Source of the DNA: Oryzias latipes
Lineage: Eukaryota; Chordata; Actinopteri; Beloniformes; Adrianichthyidae
Length of the DNA: 64,000 bases
Reading direction: 5' to 3'
NCBI RefSeq assembly: GCF_002234675.1
Contig: NC_019859.2
Location: forward strand, 1,007,740-1,071,739
The position numbers and the translations under genes are program-made. The notes under the pieces were generated by a model. The model had not been told where the DNA came from and did no database searches. It saw only the letters and a program-made list of their open reading frames with translations. The stretch's first letter is position 1; each line of letters opens with the position of its first letter. Shown here in pieces: positions 22,862 to 33,100 of the stretch.

Positions 22862-25800
22862 TCACTCTGCAGGTCCCGTCCGGTCCATGCGATGACTCTG
22901 CAGCTGGTCGTACACCGTGGCGGATTGGGGGGCTTCTGTCGGGTCCATGTGGTCCTTCTGTAGGTGGTCGTACACGGTGGCCAGGTGGGAGGCCTCCGTC
23001 AGGTCCATGCGATGACTCTGCAGCTGGTCGTACACCGTGGTTGGATGGGAGGGTTCTGTCAGGTCCATGTGATCCTTCTTCAGGACGCCATACACCGTAG
23101 CCAGGTGGGAGGCGTCCTGCATGTCAGACGTAGTTCTCTAAACACAGAAGAAAAAACAGGATCATTCAGAGGAAGTGAGGCTTCTGGAACCTCCAGGTTC
23201 TGATTCTGCAAATGAACCCTGAGGAGTCCAGAGACCCAACAGAACCCCTCCTGGAGCTGCAGCAGCTTCTGTCAAACAGAACTTCTGCTTCTGAAGGAAA
23301 TAAATGGAGACCGTGATCGACTTTCCCAGCCGGTATCGGCTCAGCTGGCGTCTGAAAGGCGGCGGCTGCTCAGCAAACGGCGCCTGTGGCTTTGTGTGCG
23401 AACAGCTGAGCAAACACTGGCGGCCGGGCGTTCCCATCACCATAAAGCTTCAGCGGGAAGTACCTGCATGTTCCTGTCCTGGAACTGTATTGCCGTATAC
23501 TGGACTGAGTCTTCGCTTCCAAGTCCTGCAGAGAAAAACATTCAGAACTTAAAGAATAGAATCAAATCAAACCTTTGAGCTCAAAAACTGAAACTCAATG
23601 TGAGAAAAACACAGAGAAGAATTTAGAAACATAAATCTACTGCATGATGGGAGATAAGAAACCAGAAAACTTTAGAACTCTGCAGCTTCATGAGGACTTC
23701 TGACCACATCCTCAAAGGATGGATGGATGATGGATGGATGGATGGATGACGGATGGATGGATGGATGATGATGGATGATTCAGTGGATGGTTCTGTTTTT
23801 TAACCTAAATGTTCTTATTTGTAACCTTGTGTCTCCAGTGTTTTGGATGTTCTCTTCTTCTCATGAAAACAGAAATGTGTTGAAATCTGTGCAGAAGCTT
23901 CAGCTTCAACTTCAGATCAGCTTCAACCTGAAGATGTGAAAAGAATCTGCAGATTTTCTGATCTCTGCTTTTCTACAGATGCTCCTCACAGCTGGGAAGC
24001 TGTAGGAACCAGAATCAGCAGGACCATGTCACTGTTCATCCTTAAACCCCCCCAAGAGGAAACCATTATATATCCTGGAGCTCATGGGTGGACCGGAGCT
24101 GCAGGTTGACAATCTTTACGTTACGGCATGGTTGTCTCTGTGAGGCGTTAAGGTTTCAGGGTCGACGGACTGACGGTCTGAGCCTCTTTGGTTGATGCTA
24201 ACCTCAGGATGGATCTGTTCAGTGTCAGAGTTAATGATCTGCTTCTGTTTGTTGGTGTCGCCATGGCAACTCAGAGTTTCTGCTAACACTCATGGTTCCC
24301 CAGGAGACCAGGACTCATGACACTGAAACAAACACGTCTGTCTGCATGTGCATGTGCATGTGCACGTGCACCCATGTGGATTTGGTCCATTTGACATGTT
24401 GGCGTTTGCTGCAGCCAAAGATTTAATCATAATTCGGCAAAACTGTTGCTTCTTCCAAAACGAGAAGCGGTTTGTTCTCGTGAGCTTTTCTTCAAAGGGA
24501 CTTCCTGTTAAAGCTGCTCTTTGGTGACCAGAACTGATGAGAAGAACAGATCACAGATCAGGAAGCTGCATCACTTCCTGCCTCAGTTTGGTGTCGCTCT
24601 TTGACCTGCTGAGATCCGCCTAACGTGTCCAAGCGCGGAACGGAGCGACGCAGCCGACAAACGCAGAAACCCAGAAAAGTCCTTCAGGTTAAATCTGCCG
24701 TCCGCCTCAAACCAAACGATCCCCAGAAACTGCTGGAAAGAAAACTTTGATCCCTTTGATCTGCAGAAACCGAAACCTTTTGATGAGCTGTCAAATGCAG
24801 GTCGATTTCTCCCGACACACCAGGAAACGCACAAACTCAGATCTGAAAAGGCTTTAGAAACAAAGGCGCCACCGGCCGGTCACACGCGTGGAGCCTCAGC
24901 GAGCGACCGAACCTTCAGTTTATCAGAGGAGAATCATGGAGATCAATGAGCTTCTGCAGAAGTCTGCACCTCCTCTGCACGACTGCAGGAGGAAACGTGA
25001 AAACACAGAACCTATCTTCATCTTCATCTTCATCTTAAACCAACCTTTAGAGTCATGAAATGAAGAGAATCTGCTCTGAAGGTCCATCACAGCCTCTGAG
25101 GTCTGGACTACAAACACGTTGGATCTTCTTAGATCTGCTGCCAGACTTCAGGTTCTTGTCCTGATGACGCCTTTAGAGGCGCTCCACAATCTGGTGTTCA
25201 ACATGCTTCCAGACGTTTGGACTTTCCAGCACAGTCTGGTTCACTTCTGGATCATGTGACAGACATTGAAGGTGTGGCTGAACGGCTTCATGTCAGGCGG
25301 GTCCCTGAGCTTTGTGGGGTTCCTCAGGGCTCAGTTATAGGTCCTACTTTAAGATCTTCCTCAGACTGTTTGGGTCGACTTCCTGATCTTTTTGACAAAG
25401 CGTGGAATCATTTCTATGCAGATGACATTCAGCTGTATTCCTGTGGCTCATCACTCTAGACCGCCCACTGCAGGATGCCCCCCCCCACTCCTAAACCTCA
25501 TCTTTCCAGATTGTTCTGGTTCTAGAGTTTTGTCTTTTAAAGTGTTTAGAAATGAAACGTTTGCTATCAGGTAAAAACAGAAAATCTGATTTTCATTCTG
25601 TTTCAGATCAGATTATGTTTTAAAACGTTACAGGACAGACTTTAGCAAATAAACAGGGTTCACAGACCTTCAAACATGTCTGGAAATGGCCTTGAATTAG
25701 AATGAAATGTGGATTCTCTGCATTTATTGCAGTTAGCAGAAGAGTTTTGTTTAGAAACGTCTAAAACCGTCACGTTTACAGAACAGCCGTCCTGCTTTCA

Positions 25801-28800
25801 TATTTACATCAAAAACAGATTCTGAAAGTGAAAGGAAGCTCGGTGATCGAGTGAGAATACCTGCCTCGTCTTGAGTTTCTGCGTCTGAGTCTGAGTTTCC
25901 ACTTGATTAAACAAACGACCAACGCAGTGATAACAACTATCATTGCTATGGAGATGCCGATCGCTGCCCAACCTGCAATGAAGATAAAAGCAGGAAGTCA
26001 GACATCTAGAACAATGTCTTCCTGTGAGAATGAAGGGAAGGTGAAACTTACGGAGCCTGGTTGATTCTTCTGAAATGACATGTGAGCAGAGCGTCTTCAC
26101 CTCCACAGTCTGAGATCTGTTTTCTGCCAGGTTGGAGGACTCACATCTGAAAGAGGCGTCCAGGTCCTCCTTGGGTATGGAGACATTCAGAGAGAGCACA
26201 GAGTCCCTCCGCTCCAGCTTCTCCTGACCTTTGAACCATGACAGAGAGCTGTGTTTGTCCACAGAGCACAGCAACCAGCAGCCGTCTGAGCTGGAGTTCA
26301 GTCTCTGCACAGCAGGGGGCGCCACCGAGTCTGCAGACAGAGAAGGAGAAGGGTCAGGGTCCTGAGCTGTCCAGCTCCAGACCAGCAGAGACCCAAAGAG
26401 GAGGGTCTTCTGTTGGCTCGGGAAGCTGCAGAGGTTCTGGAAACGTCATCGAACGGACAAAAGAACAAAAAGACGACTCACCAAAAACTGTCAGGTTGTA
26501 AAAGACAACATCTTTTTTGTTATTAGAATCAATGCTATAAAGTCCAGAGTCGCTCCTCTGCAGGTCTGTGATTGTAAAGAGTCCAGAGGATTGATCCCAC
26601 AGAATTCTGTTCTTGTAGGGTTCCCTGATTATTCTCAGTTTAGTCTCTAACACCTGAGCAAGGTTTGTTGATTCCCGTAGCAGAAATCCTTCCTCAGGAA
26701 TAGATTCAGGCAGAGTGACGTTTCCTCCCACAACAGCCTTCAGGAAGGTCTTCTGTCCCTCTGAAGCAGCAACAAGCATCACTGGAAAACACCAGGAACA
26801 GATCAAACTCTACAGACGTAAACATTCATCACATTTTACGTCTCTGTTATTATAAAATGCTGAGAGAGTTAAAGGTCCAAACTCCTGTAAGGGTGTGGTT
26901 GCAGAGCGTGGAGGCGGAGCCTGACTGGCCCGGGTTGGTCCCGCTCAGCCTCCGTGCTACAGCTGAGAGGTGAAACCAAAAAAAACAGTTTCTGTCAGAA
27001 GTCAGAACTCTGTCTCGTCTTCTGATCACCAGCAGGAACCATCTCTAGAGTTCAACCACTACATCTCCCAGCAACCCCGGCGCACACTTCCTGGATGCCG
27101 CACACCTAACTCCCATTTCATCCCATCAATCACAGCCCGCTTAAACACTGCCCTGAGCGAGGCTCAGTGTGAAGAAGTTTTCTGTCAAAGAGTTAATCCA
27201 GACGCTGAAACAGCGGTTTACCAGGCGCCCCTCCTCCATCACCCGGACCCAGCCGGGCAGTTTATCGTGGAGGTGGACGCCTCTAACAGAGGGGCCGCAG
27301 CTGTACTTCTCCAGAAAACTCAACAACTCAGAGCGTAACTATGACGTGGTCGACCGGACCTGCTGGCCATGAAGGAGGCGTTCATTGAGAGGAGGCATTG
27401 GCTGGAAGAGTCGGTTCAAGCCTTCCTGGTCCTAACCGACCACAAGAGCCTAGTGAAGATGATTAGTTCAAATGCTGCTGGAATGCTGGGTCATCAGAAT
27501 TTTCACCACTTTGAACTTGGATTGTGAATAATATCTAGTAAAACTTTCTCTACTTTCTTAAACATATGAAACAGTCGTCCATGCTCTGATCACCTCTGGA
27601 TCAGGTCTGAATCCAGCAGAATGAGTCACGCTTGAATGAAAAACACAAACGTGGTCCAGAGAAGGAAACACGAAGCCTCGCCTGAAACAGAACATGTAGA
27701 GGATTTCCTCCAGAAAAATGACCTTTATGATCAATGACCTGGTCTGAACTCATTTTCCCGGTGATGTTGATAAATTCTCAGTAACTGAGAGTCATAGCTG
27801 CTGGTTTCAGCCAGAACGCGACTGACTTCAGACTCCTGAACCATCAGGTCATCCAAACTCACATGACCGTCTCCAGACGCCTTTCTCTGGTCACATCTGT
27901 CTCTGACGGAACCGACCCAAACCCGACTCCACCCACAGACGTTGAACCTGATATTTGTCTTCCTGTGACTTCTGTTGTCGTGTCAGTGATTCTGTTTCCT
28001 CATCGTCATGCAGTGAACGTCAGACTCTGATGACAATAAACTCATTCTGAAATGGAGAACAGGAAGAAGCAGCAGAACATGACCTGTTCCAGGGAACAGG
28101 AGGGGTCTGCTGGGACCCGAGGACCGGAACCAGACCCTTTGGGCTTCAGAACCTCAGAGTAGATCCATGAGGAACCAAAGAAAAGCCTCTTTTCACGTTC
28201 TGTGAGGATCCGTATTGACTGTAAACCTAAAAATCTACACAGTCAACAAATATGTCGGTTTAGAGTAAACAGAAGACTGAGATGGATTTAAGGCGGTTGT
28301 CATGGTAACCGAGCTCAGCTGATTATTCCCGCAGGTCTCAGTGTTTTTCATAAACACAGTGACGTCCCTAAAAACTGACAGATCTTCTTTCCTTGAGACA
28401 AACTGAAAGCAGAAGATTTTTCTCTTTCCTTCAGTGATCAGATTCAGTTTGAGCTGCTTTTCCAAACCGTTGGTTTCCATAACAACCAGATCAAACATTT
28501 ACAGAGAACCTGCATTTTCATAAAATACAAATTCATGCAAATATTTCAGCTCTTCTGTTTTGCTGCCAGACAAAAGGAAGTGCATCTCAGGATCCGGGTT
28601 TGTGTCCTTAACCAGCTTCCGCAGGTGAAGACCACACCTGTTCAGCCTCTAACGACTGATTCAGCTGCTGCACCTGGACAGGTGAAAACACGGACCCAAC
28701 GGGCCAGCTTTTCCTGCAAAGATTCAGACCGGGATGGACCTCCAGGTTTTAAAAAAACCTCATTTGACGTTAAGCTTTTATCTAAAAATAAACTCTCTAA

Positions 28801-29076
28801 TTAGTAATACATGTCTAAGATGTTTTCTGATAAAATCCTCCGGGAAAAATGATGATAAAGCAAAGTTGATTTTCAGAATATTCAGAACATTTTCCAACAA
28901 GAGCCTCCCAGAAGAAGCGCGAGACGCTCCGGTTCGAGGGGGGGGGGGCAGTGCTGAAACACCGAGCATCCGAACCGAACCAAACCGGAAATAGAAACTC
29001 CCGCAGCTTTTCCAGCGAAGAAATGAAGCAGAAACTCACCAATATAAAAGCAGACGGTTCTTTTCAGCAGCTCCAT
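22862..29076 (-). CDS. CD2/SLAM-family-like receptor with tandem tyrosine motifs (copy A)
   Basis: Six exons join in frame to 351 aa: 29040-29076 (signal peptide start), 26482-26781 (Ig D1), 26052-26330 (Ig D2), 25861-25972 (membrane segment), 23464-23515, 22862-23137 (tail). D1 lacks the usual Ig cysteines (NVTLPE..., DSGLYSI), as in CD2/SLAM D1. D2 has them ([25 protein letters not shown]). The membrane segment is [20 protein letters not shown], followed by KWKLRLRRR. The tail has an ITIM-type VQYTAI and then four 20-residue repeats, each with a TVY(D/G)xL motif of ITSM type. Such motifs recruit SAP-like or SHP adaptors in the family. The acceptor of exon 23464-23515 is inferred from frame: an AG 10 bases nearer the 5' side would shift the phase unless another exon exists. 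It is intact, unlike copy B at 39471. Confidence 0.85.
22880..23119 (-). repeat. Four tandem 60-bp coding repeats in the receptor tail
   Basis: There are four 60-bp units inside the last exon of copy A, each coding 20 residues around [16 protein letters not shown]. Units alternate between 'LQSHRMD' and 'LK/QKDHMD' forms, which suggests duplication of a two-unit block. Confidence 0.9.
23716..23776. repeat. (GGAT)n simple repeat
   Basis: ATGG/ATGA tetranucleotide array in an intron of copy A. It is similar to tails left by fish LINEs. Confidence 0.8.
25215..25465 (+). mobile_element. LINE reverse-transcriptase relic
   Basis: The frame keeps [12 protein letters not shown] near 25315 and [12 protein letters not shown] near 25412-25450, in the right order for the Rex1/L2/CR1 group. 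The stretch between them is shortened and the rest is gone. It lies in an intron of copy A. Confidence 0.75.
26985..27480 (+). mobile_element. Ty3/gypsy LTR-retrotransposon fossil (pol fragment)
   Basis: The fragment lies in intron 1 of copy A. It keeps the RNase H-type stretch [18 protein letters not shown] near 27262 and further matches to the RT/RNase H region of Ty3/gypsy elements. It is broken, with several breaks, and no LTRs were seen. It appears old. Confidence 0.75.
27490..29035. other. Remainder of copy A intron 1, no other gene seen
   Basis: Ordinary intron sequence with no supported exon. A 10-base G-run lies at about 28940. Confidence 0.45.
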
Positions 29077-29166
29077 CAGAGGAACATCAGAGAATGACTG
29101 ACGAGCTGCAGCCGCGAGACCCGGGGAGGGGAGGGGCCTCTTCCTCTTCCTCTTCCTCTCAACTCT

Positions 29167-29386
29167 TCTTTTTTTTACTTGTCCAGCAGCTGAGCAGACA
29201 GATGAGAGCTGAAGGCCTCATGCTTAAGACAGATTTTCCTGTTACAACAGGAGTGATGGCTCTTCTGACACAGCAGAGGTATATCTGAATAAACCCTTTA
29301 AGGAATCTAGACTAAACTTTATTTGTATGAATTACATTTGTCTTTTTAGTTGGACCGAACAGAAAAGAAGAAGAAAGAAAGAGAGA

Positions 29387-29426
<40 letters not shown>

Positions 29427-30035
29427 GGGGGGGGGTTGTTAAAGCTATAAAGCAGCATGAGGCAACAAGTTGCTGGATGTTCATAGTTATTACTGTCAGG
29501 TGTGGATGCATAAAAAGTCTAAAGGGGCGGGGCCTGTCTACACACTCAGATGTTACAAACACACCTGTTGGCTCCAAAAATGTTCACTGCAAATTTGTCA
29601 ACATGTACACAATACAACTCATCTTCACACACGCATAGTTACACATTAAGACCAACACAAGTGAAATATTTCATTCAGCCACGCCAACTATTGGTGCAAA
29701 GGTGAGCTAACACCTGTGCTCAGGTGAGTCTTTATGTTCTTTTAAAATGGTTGGAGGATGGAGAACCCCCCCCCAACGCCACACGGCAGCAGGCAGAGAA
29801 CAACCGCCCCCCAGGTGATCGCATCGGCCCCCCAGGCCATGGCCAGGAGGACTGCTGCGGGGCCCCCAGAGCCAGAGAGCAGGGGGGGGGGGGGGGGGGG
29901 GGGGGGACAGAGAGTGCAGCTCCAGCCCAACCAGGAGAGCAGCTCCCCCACACCCTGCAACAGACGAGCACCCCACCATGCAGCAACCATGGGAGGGGTG
30001 ACACTGCCAAGTAGCTCCTACCCCTGAGGTGCATC
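29167..30035 (-). mobile_element. GC-rich A-tailed retroelement, 5'-truncated copy
   Basis: Read on the minus strand it ends ...CTGCTGGACAAGT followed by an A-run at 29169-29176. Its whole length matches 60400-61188 read on the plus strand, including 'cagctctcatctg', 'ggtttattcaga' and 'aggtgag(t)..ttatgttctt'. An A-tail suggests non-LTR retrotransposition. No reverse transcriptase is visible. It contains a (GT)n run at about 29390-29422 and a 25-base G-run at 29882-29906. The 5' limit is uncertain. Confidence 0.6.
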
Positions 30036-30148
30036 GCAGGCTGACCCCCCCATCACCTTAGTAAGTCCCTCTTGGGGCCTGAGGTCGCTCTGGACGACTC
30101 CTACCATGGGATGTGGGGGGGCAGGTAGGCAGGTTAGTTGGCCCTTTA

Positions 30149-30811
30149 AGGTCTGTTCACACCGGGACAAATTTTGCCGGCGATTTTCGCCGACGTTTAA
30201 CGCCTCGTGACTAAACAAAGGGCACCAATGAGAGTGTGCACACCGACGCGAAAAAACGGCACGCGTCAAAACGTCACTTTTTAAAAAACGCCTAGGGTTC
30301 GTTTTTTTTTTTTTGACGCCTCGCGTCGAAAATCTATTCGACCAATGAGAATGGCGCTTTTGCACACGTGTCTGGAGCTTCTGAAGTTACAGTAAAACAC
30401 AACTTGGGGGCGCTCAAACATCAAAACTGCCTTGCTGAGCACACATACCAGCGAAGAAGATAGACACCAAGTAGCGTCTACACTGCCACGAAGCAATAAT
30501 GACGGACATTCTAAAATATCCCCGAACCAAGCACCAGTTGGAGCTACTGGTGCCTGAAATATTCATGTTTTCTTTGTATGATTCTGACAAGCGCGTAAAT
30601 ACTTGCTCTCTTCTTCTGAGTGAAAAGCGACTTTAAGAAGCGTAAAGTTGCGCAGCGCCACCTTGTGTACAGGAGTATTTCTGTTTACATTAAGCGCCAT
30701 CTAGTGTCAGGGAATGAAATTGCATGTTCACTCGGCTCATCGTCAGCGAAAATCGCCTGGGTGTGAACACAAAAGACTCTGGCGAATATTCGTCCCGGTG
30801 TGTACGGGCCT
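30149..30811 (+). mobile_element. PIF/Harbinger-type MITE, 663 bp
   Basis: Terminal inverted repeats are AGGTCTGTTCACACCGGGAC on the left and AGGCCCGTACACACCGGGAC on the right. They are flanked by a TTA duplication (30146-30148, 30812-30814), the Harbinger target. Subterminal 'gcgattttcgc' motifs recur at both ends. There is no transposase. Confidence 0.75.
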
Positions 30812-30814
30812 TTA

Positions 30815-31023
30815 AACTGCGGCTGGTAAGGTGGAAGGTTCCAGGGTTCGATTTCCGGAGGGAATGAACAATGGTAATTGGGCAATTACCATATCAATGG
30901 CAAGCAATTAACATTCCTAGTGAGGCCAAGACTCCTAACGCTGCGGCTCGTCTGCAGGGGAGGGGTCAAATGCAGAGAACAACTGTCGCACACCTAGGTG
31001 TGATTGTGGGACTTTACTTTACT
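30815..31023 (+). mobile_element. tRNA-derived SINE
   Basis: A head with a B-box GGTTCGATTTCC at about 30845-30856 is followed by a body with 'gggtcaaatgcagagaacaa' and 'cacacctaggtgtgattgtg'. That body is a common 3' module of fish SINEs. It directly abuts the Harbinger MITE. Confidence 0.65.
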
Positions 31024-31160
31024 TTAAAGGTGGAAAGATTTCATGTAATCCATGGACACCAGTGAAGATCACAAATCATTGAAGAAAAAAGGTTCAGAGC
31101 TCTGTCTAGTGGGTCTAGATGACCCAACTCCCAATGTTAAAGTGCCTAGGATAGAACAAG
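31020..31160 (+). repeat. Uninterrupted copy of the repeat at 20740-21800
   Basis: It is the reverse match to the flanks of the 890-bp hAT. The target 'gtctagat' is present once and without the insertion, near 31124-31131. Confidence 0.8.
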
Positions 31161-31594
31161 GGGTACAGATAAATCATTAGACCCGAAAATTCAACTTTAA
31201 ACATTATGGATGTCATCTTAAATCCTGAGGACACAGTGGTTTCCTAGGAAACGATGACAATGGTGATGAAGATGATTGATCTGTCCTTTTTTCTGATTTT
31301 AAAGCTTTTTATCTGATAAACTTTTATTTTTGACATATTTTCCTCTCCTATGGCATCTCTAATCCTCTGTTTTAGAAAAACCCAGAAAAAAATTAAAAGA
31401 TTTTTGATCCCAGGGTGTAAATACATTTACATTCTGAACAGGAACTGTGCCATGAAGAAAACTGTCTGTAAATTCATCCAGAGACTTCCTTTCACTTCCC
31501 TCAGTTGATTTATTTAAGCTGAAATCAATGAAGAACCAGATTAGAACAAGAAACCCTTTATTTTCCCACAGTGCATGGGGACATTTCCATGTTA

Positions 31595-31750
31595 TGGCGT
31601 CACAGATAGAGATAAAGTAAGTACACCTCCAATGGCGACTCAAACAAATGAAGCCTGTTTTTGTGGGAGGAAGCCGTAGAGAGACATGCATGAGGAGAAC
31701 ACGCTAACTACACACAGAGAGAACACGGCTGGGTTTTGAACCTTCTCACT
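31595..31750 (-). repeat. Degenerate fish dispersed repeat
   Basis: On the minus strand it reads 'gtgttctcctcatgcatg' and 'cggcttcctcccacaaaaac', a module widespread in fish genomes. The class was not determined. Confidence 0.45.
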
Positions 31751-32926
31751 GTCAGGCTGACCAGCCAGCAACGTCTGCAACATGGAGGAAACCACACGCT
31801 CCCCTCAGAAATAGAGCACGGGGGAGGGGGGCAGAGCAGAAGCAGACACGGTGTTGCAAGCTTTCCACCCCCAAAGGCCCCCCAGCACCCGAGAGAAACC
31901 AAAGAGGAGCCTTGATGAGTGAAAGCAGGTCAGCTGATGGCCGACAGTCAAACCGAAAACTTTCCGTCCTGCTTCTCCTGTCAGCCACTCGTCTTCAGCG
32001 GACGGCCTCTTGTTTCCTCTGACGCCTTCGCCGAACGGAAACACAACACAAGGGGCTCAAACTGCAGACACACAACCACACAAGACCAAGTCGCTGCAGC
32101 AATCAGTATTGTAAATTGCTTCTGAAGGGAGGAGCAACCAACCTGCTGAACACAAAATCAACGTAGTCACTGAACTCGTCTCATGTTCCTCATAAGAAGC
32201 TTCATTTAGGGTCAGTGTTGTCCAGAAATGAGGCGGACCAGAGGAGTGGGTCCACTCCAAATGCATCGATGCAACCCGGGTCTTCGGGTGGGATGTATAG
32301 ATACTAGAGATGGTCTCTTGACCCCTCAGGGTTCAATTCCTGGTTCATGCAGTCTCTTGTTAACGTCCTGGGTCGATGAGTCCATCTGCCACTCAGACAG
32401 TCCCTGCTAAAACCTCATTCAGGTCCTTCTATGGAACCCAGCGTCAGAACCCAGCGTCAGAATCTAACGTCAGGACCCAAAGTCAGGACCCGACGTTAGG
32501 CTCTGAACCACCATGATAACATTCTGGATTCACATGCAGAGACTCGCCCTGGTTGTTGGTTAACTTCTCCATCCCAGAAATGTCATCAGAACCCTTCAGG
32601 CTCGGCTGACAGACGCGTCTTTCAGCCTGAGGCTGAAACGGTTCTGAATGTTGAAACTGAAGCGGTTCAGACTCTGACAGGGCCGCCGGCAAAACCAGCC
32701 TGGGTTCAGCTGTGATGGTTGGACGTGGATGGAGGAGTATCAGTCTGAGGATTGTTCTTCCTGTCCAGCTTCACTTTGGCCATGCAGATCTGGTTCTGGG
32801 TGAATGCCCCCCCCCCCCCCCCCATACAGCAGGTGGCAGTTTGCTCTCTTTTCATTGGCTTACCATCCACCAACAAATGAGGGCGGGGCTTGGGGACGCG
32901 TAGAAAACAGTCCTCTGGAGCTAACA

Positions 32927-33092
32927 CAGTGGTTCCCAAACTTTTTCTGCAGAGCCCCCCTTTCTGAAGATTAGAATATTTTTGAGCCCCCCCCCCTCCC
33001 CACACTGACACAAACATACAAATCCTTTGTTTCTACACTCCACCGCGCCCCCCCTGCAATAGGGGGCGCGCCCCCCAGTTTGGGAACCACTG
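32927..33092 (+). mobile_element. Short hAT MITE, 166 bp
   Basis: Its ends are CAGTGGTTCCCAAACT and its complement AGTTTGGGAACCACTG. A perfect 8-bp duplication, AGCTAACA, flanks it at 32919-32926 and 33093-33100. Confidence 0.92.
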
Positions 33093-33100
33093 AGCTAACA

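Noticed and set aside
22880-23119. CRISPR-like evenly spaced 60-bp repeats
   Set aside because: They are in-frame coding repeats of a receptor tail in a vertebrate genome, with no spacer structure.
32483-32692. Minus-strand frame resembling a receptor tail
   Set aside because: It has no tyrosine motif, no borders and no recognisable relative.
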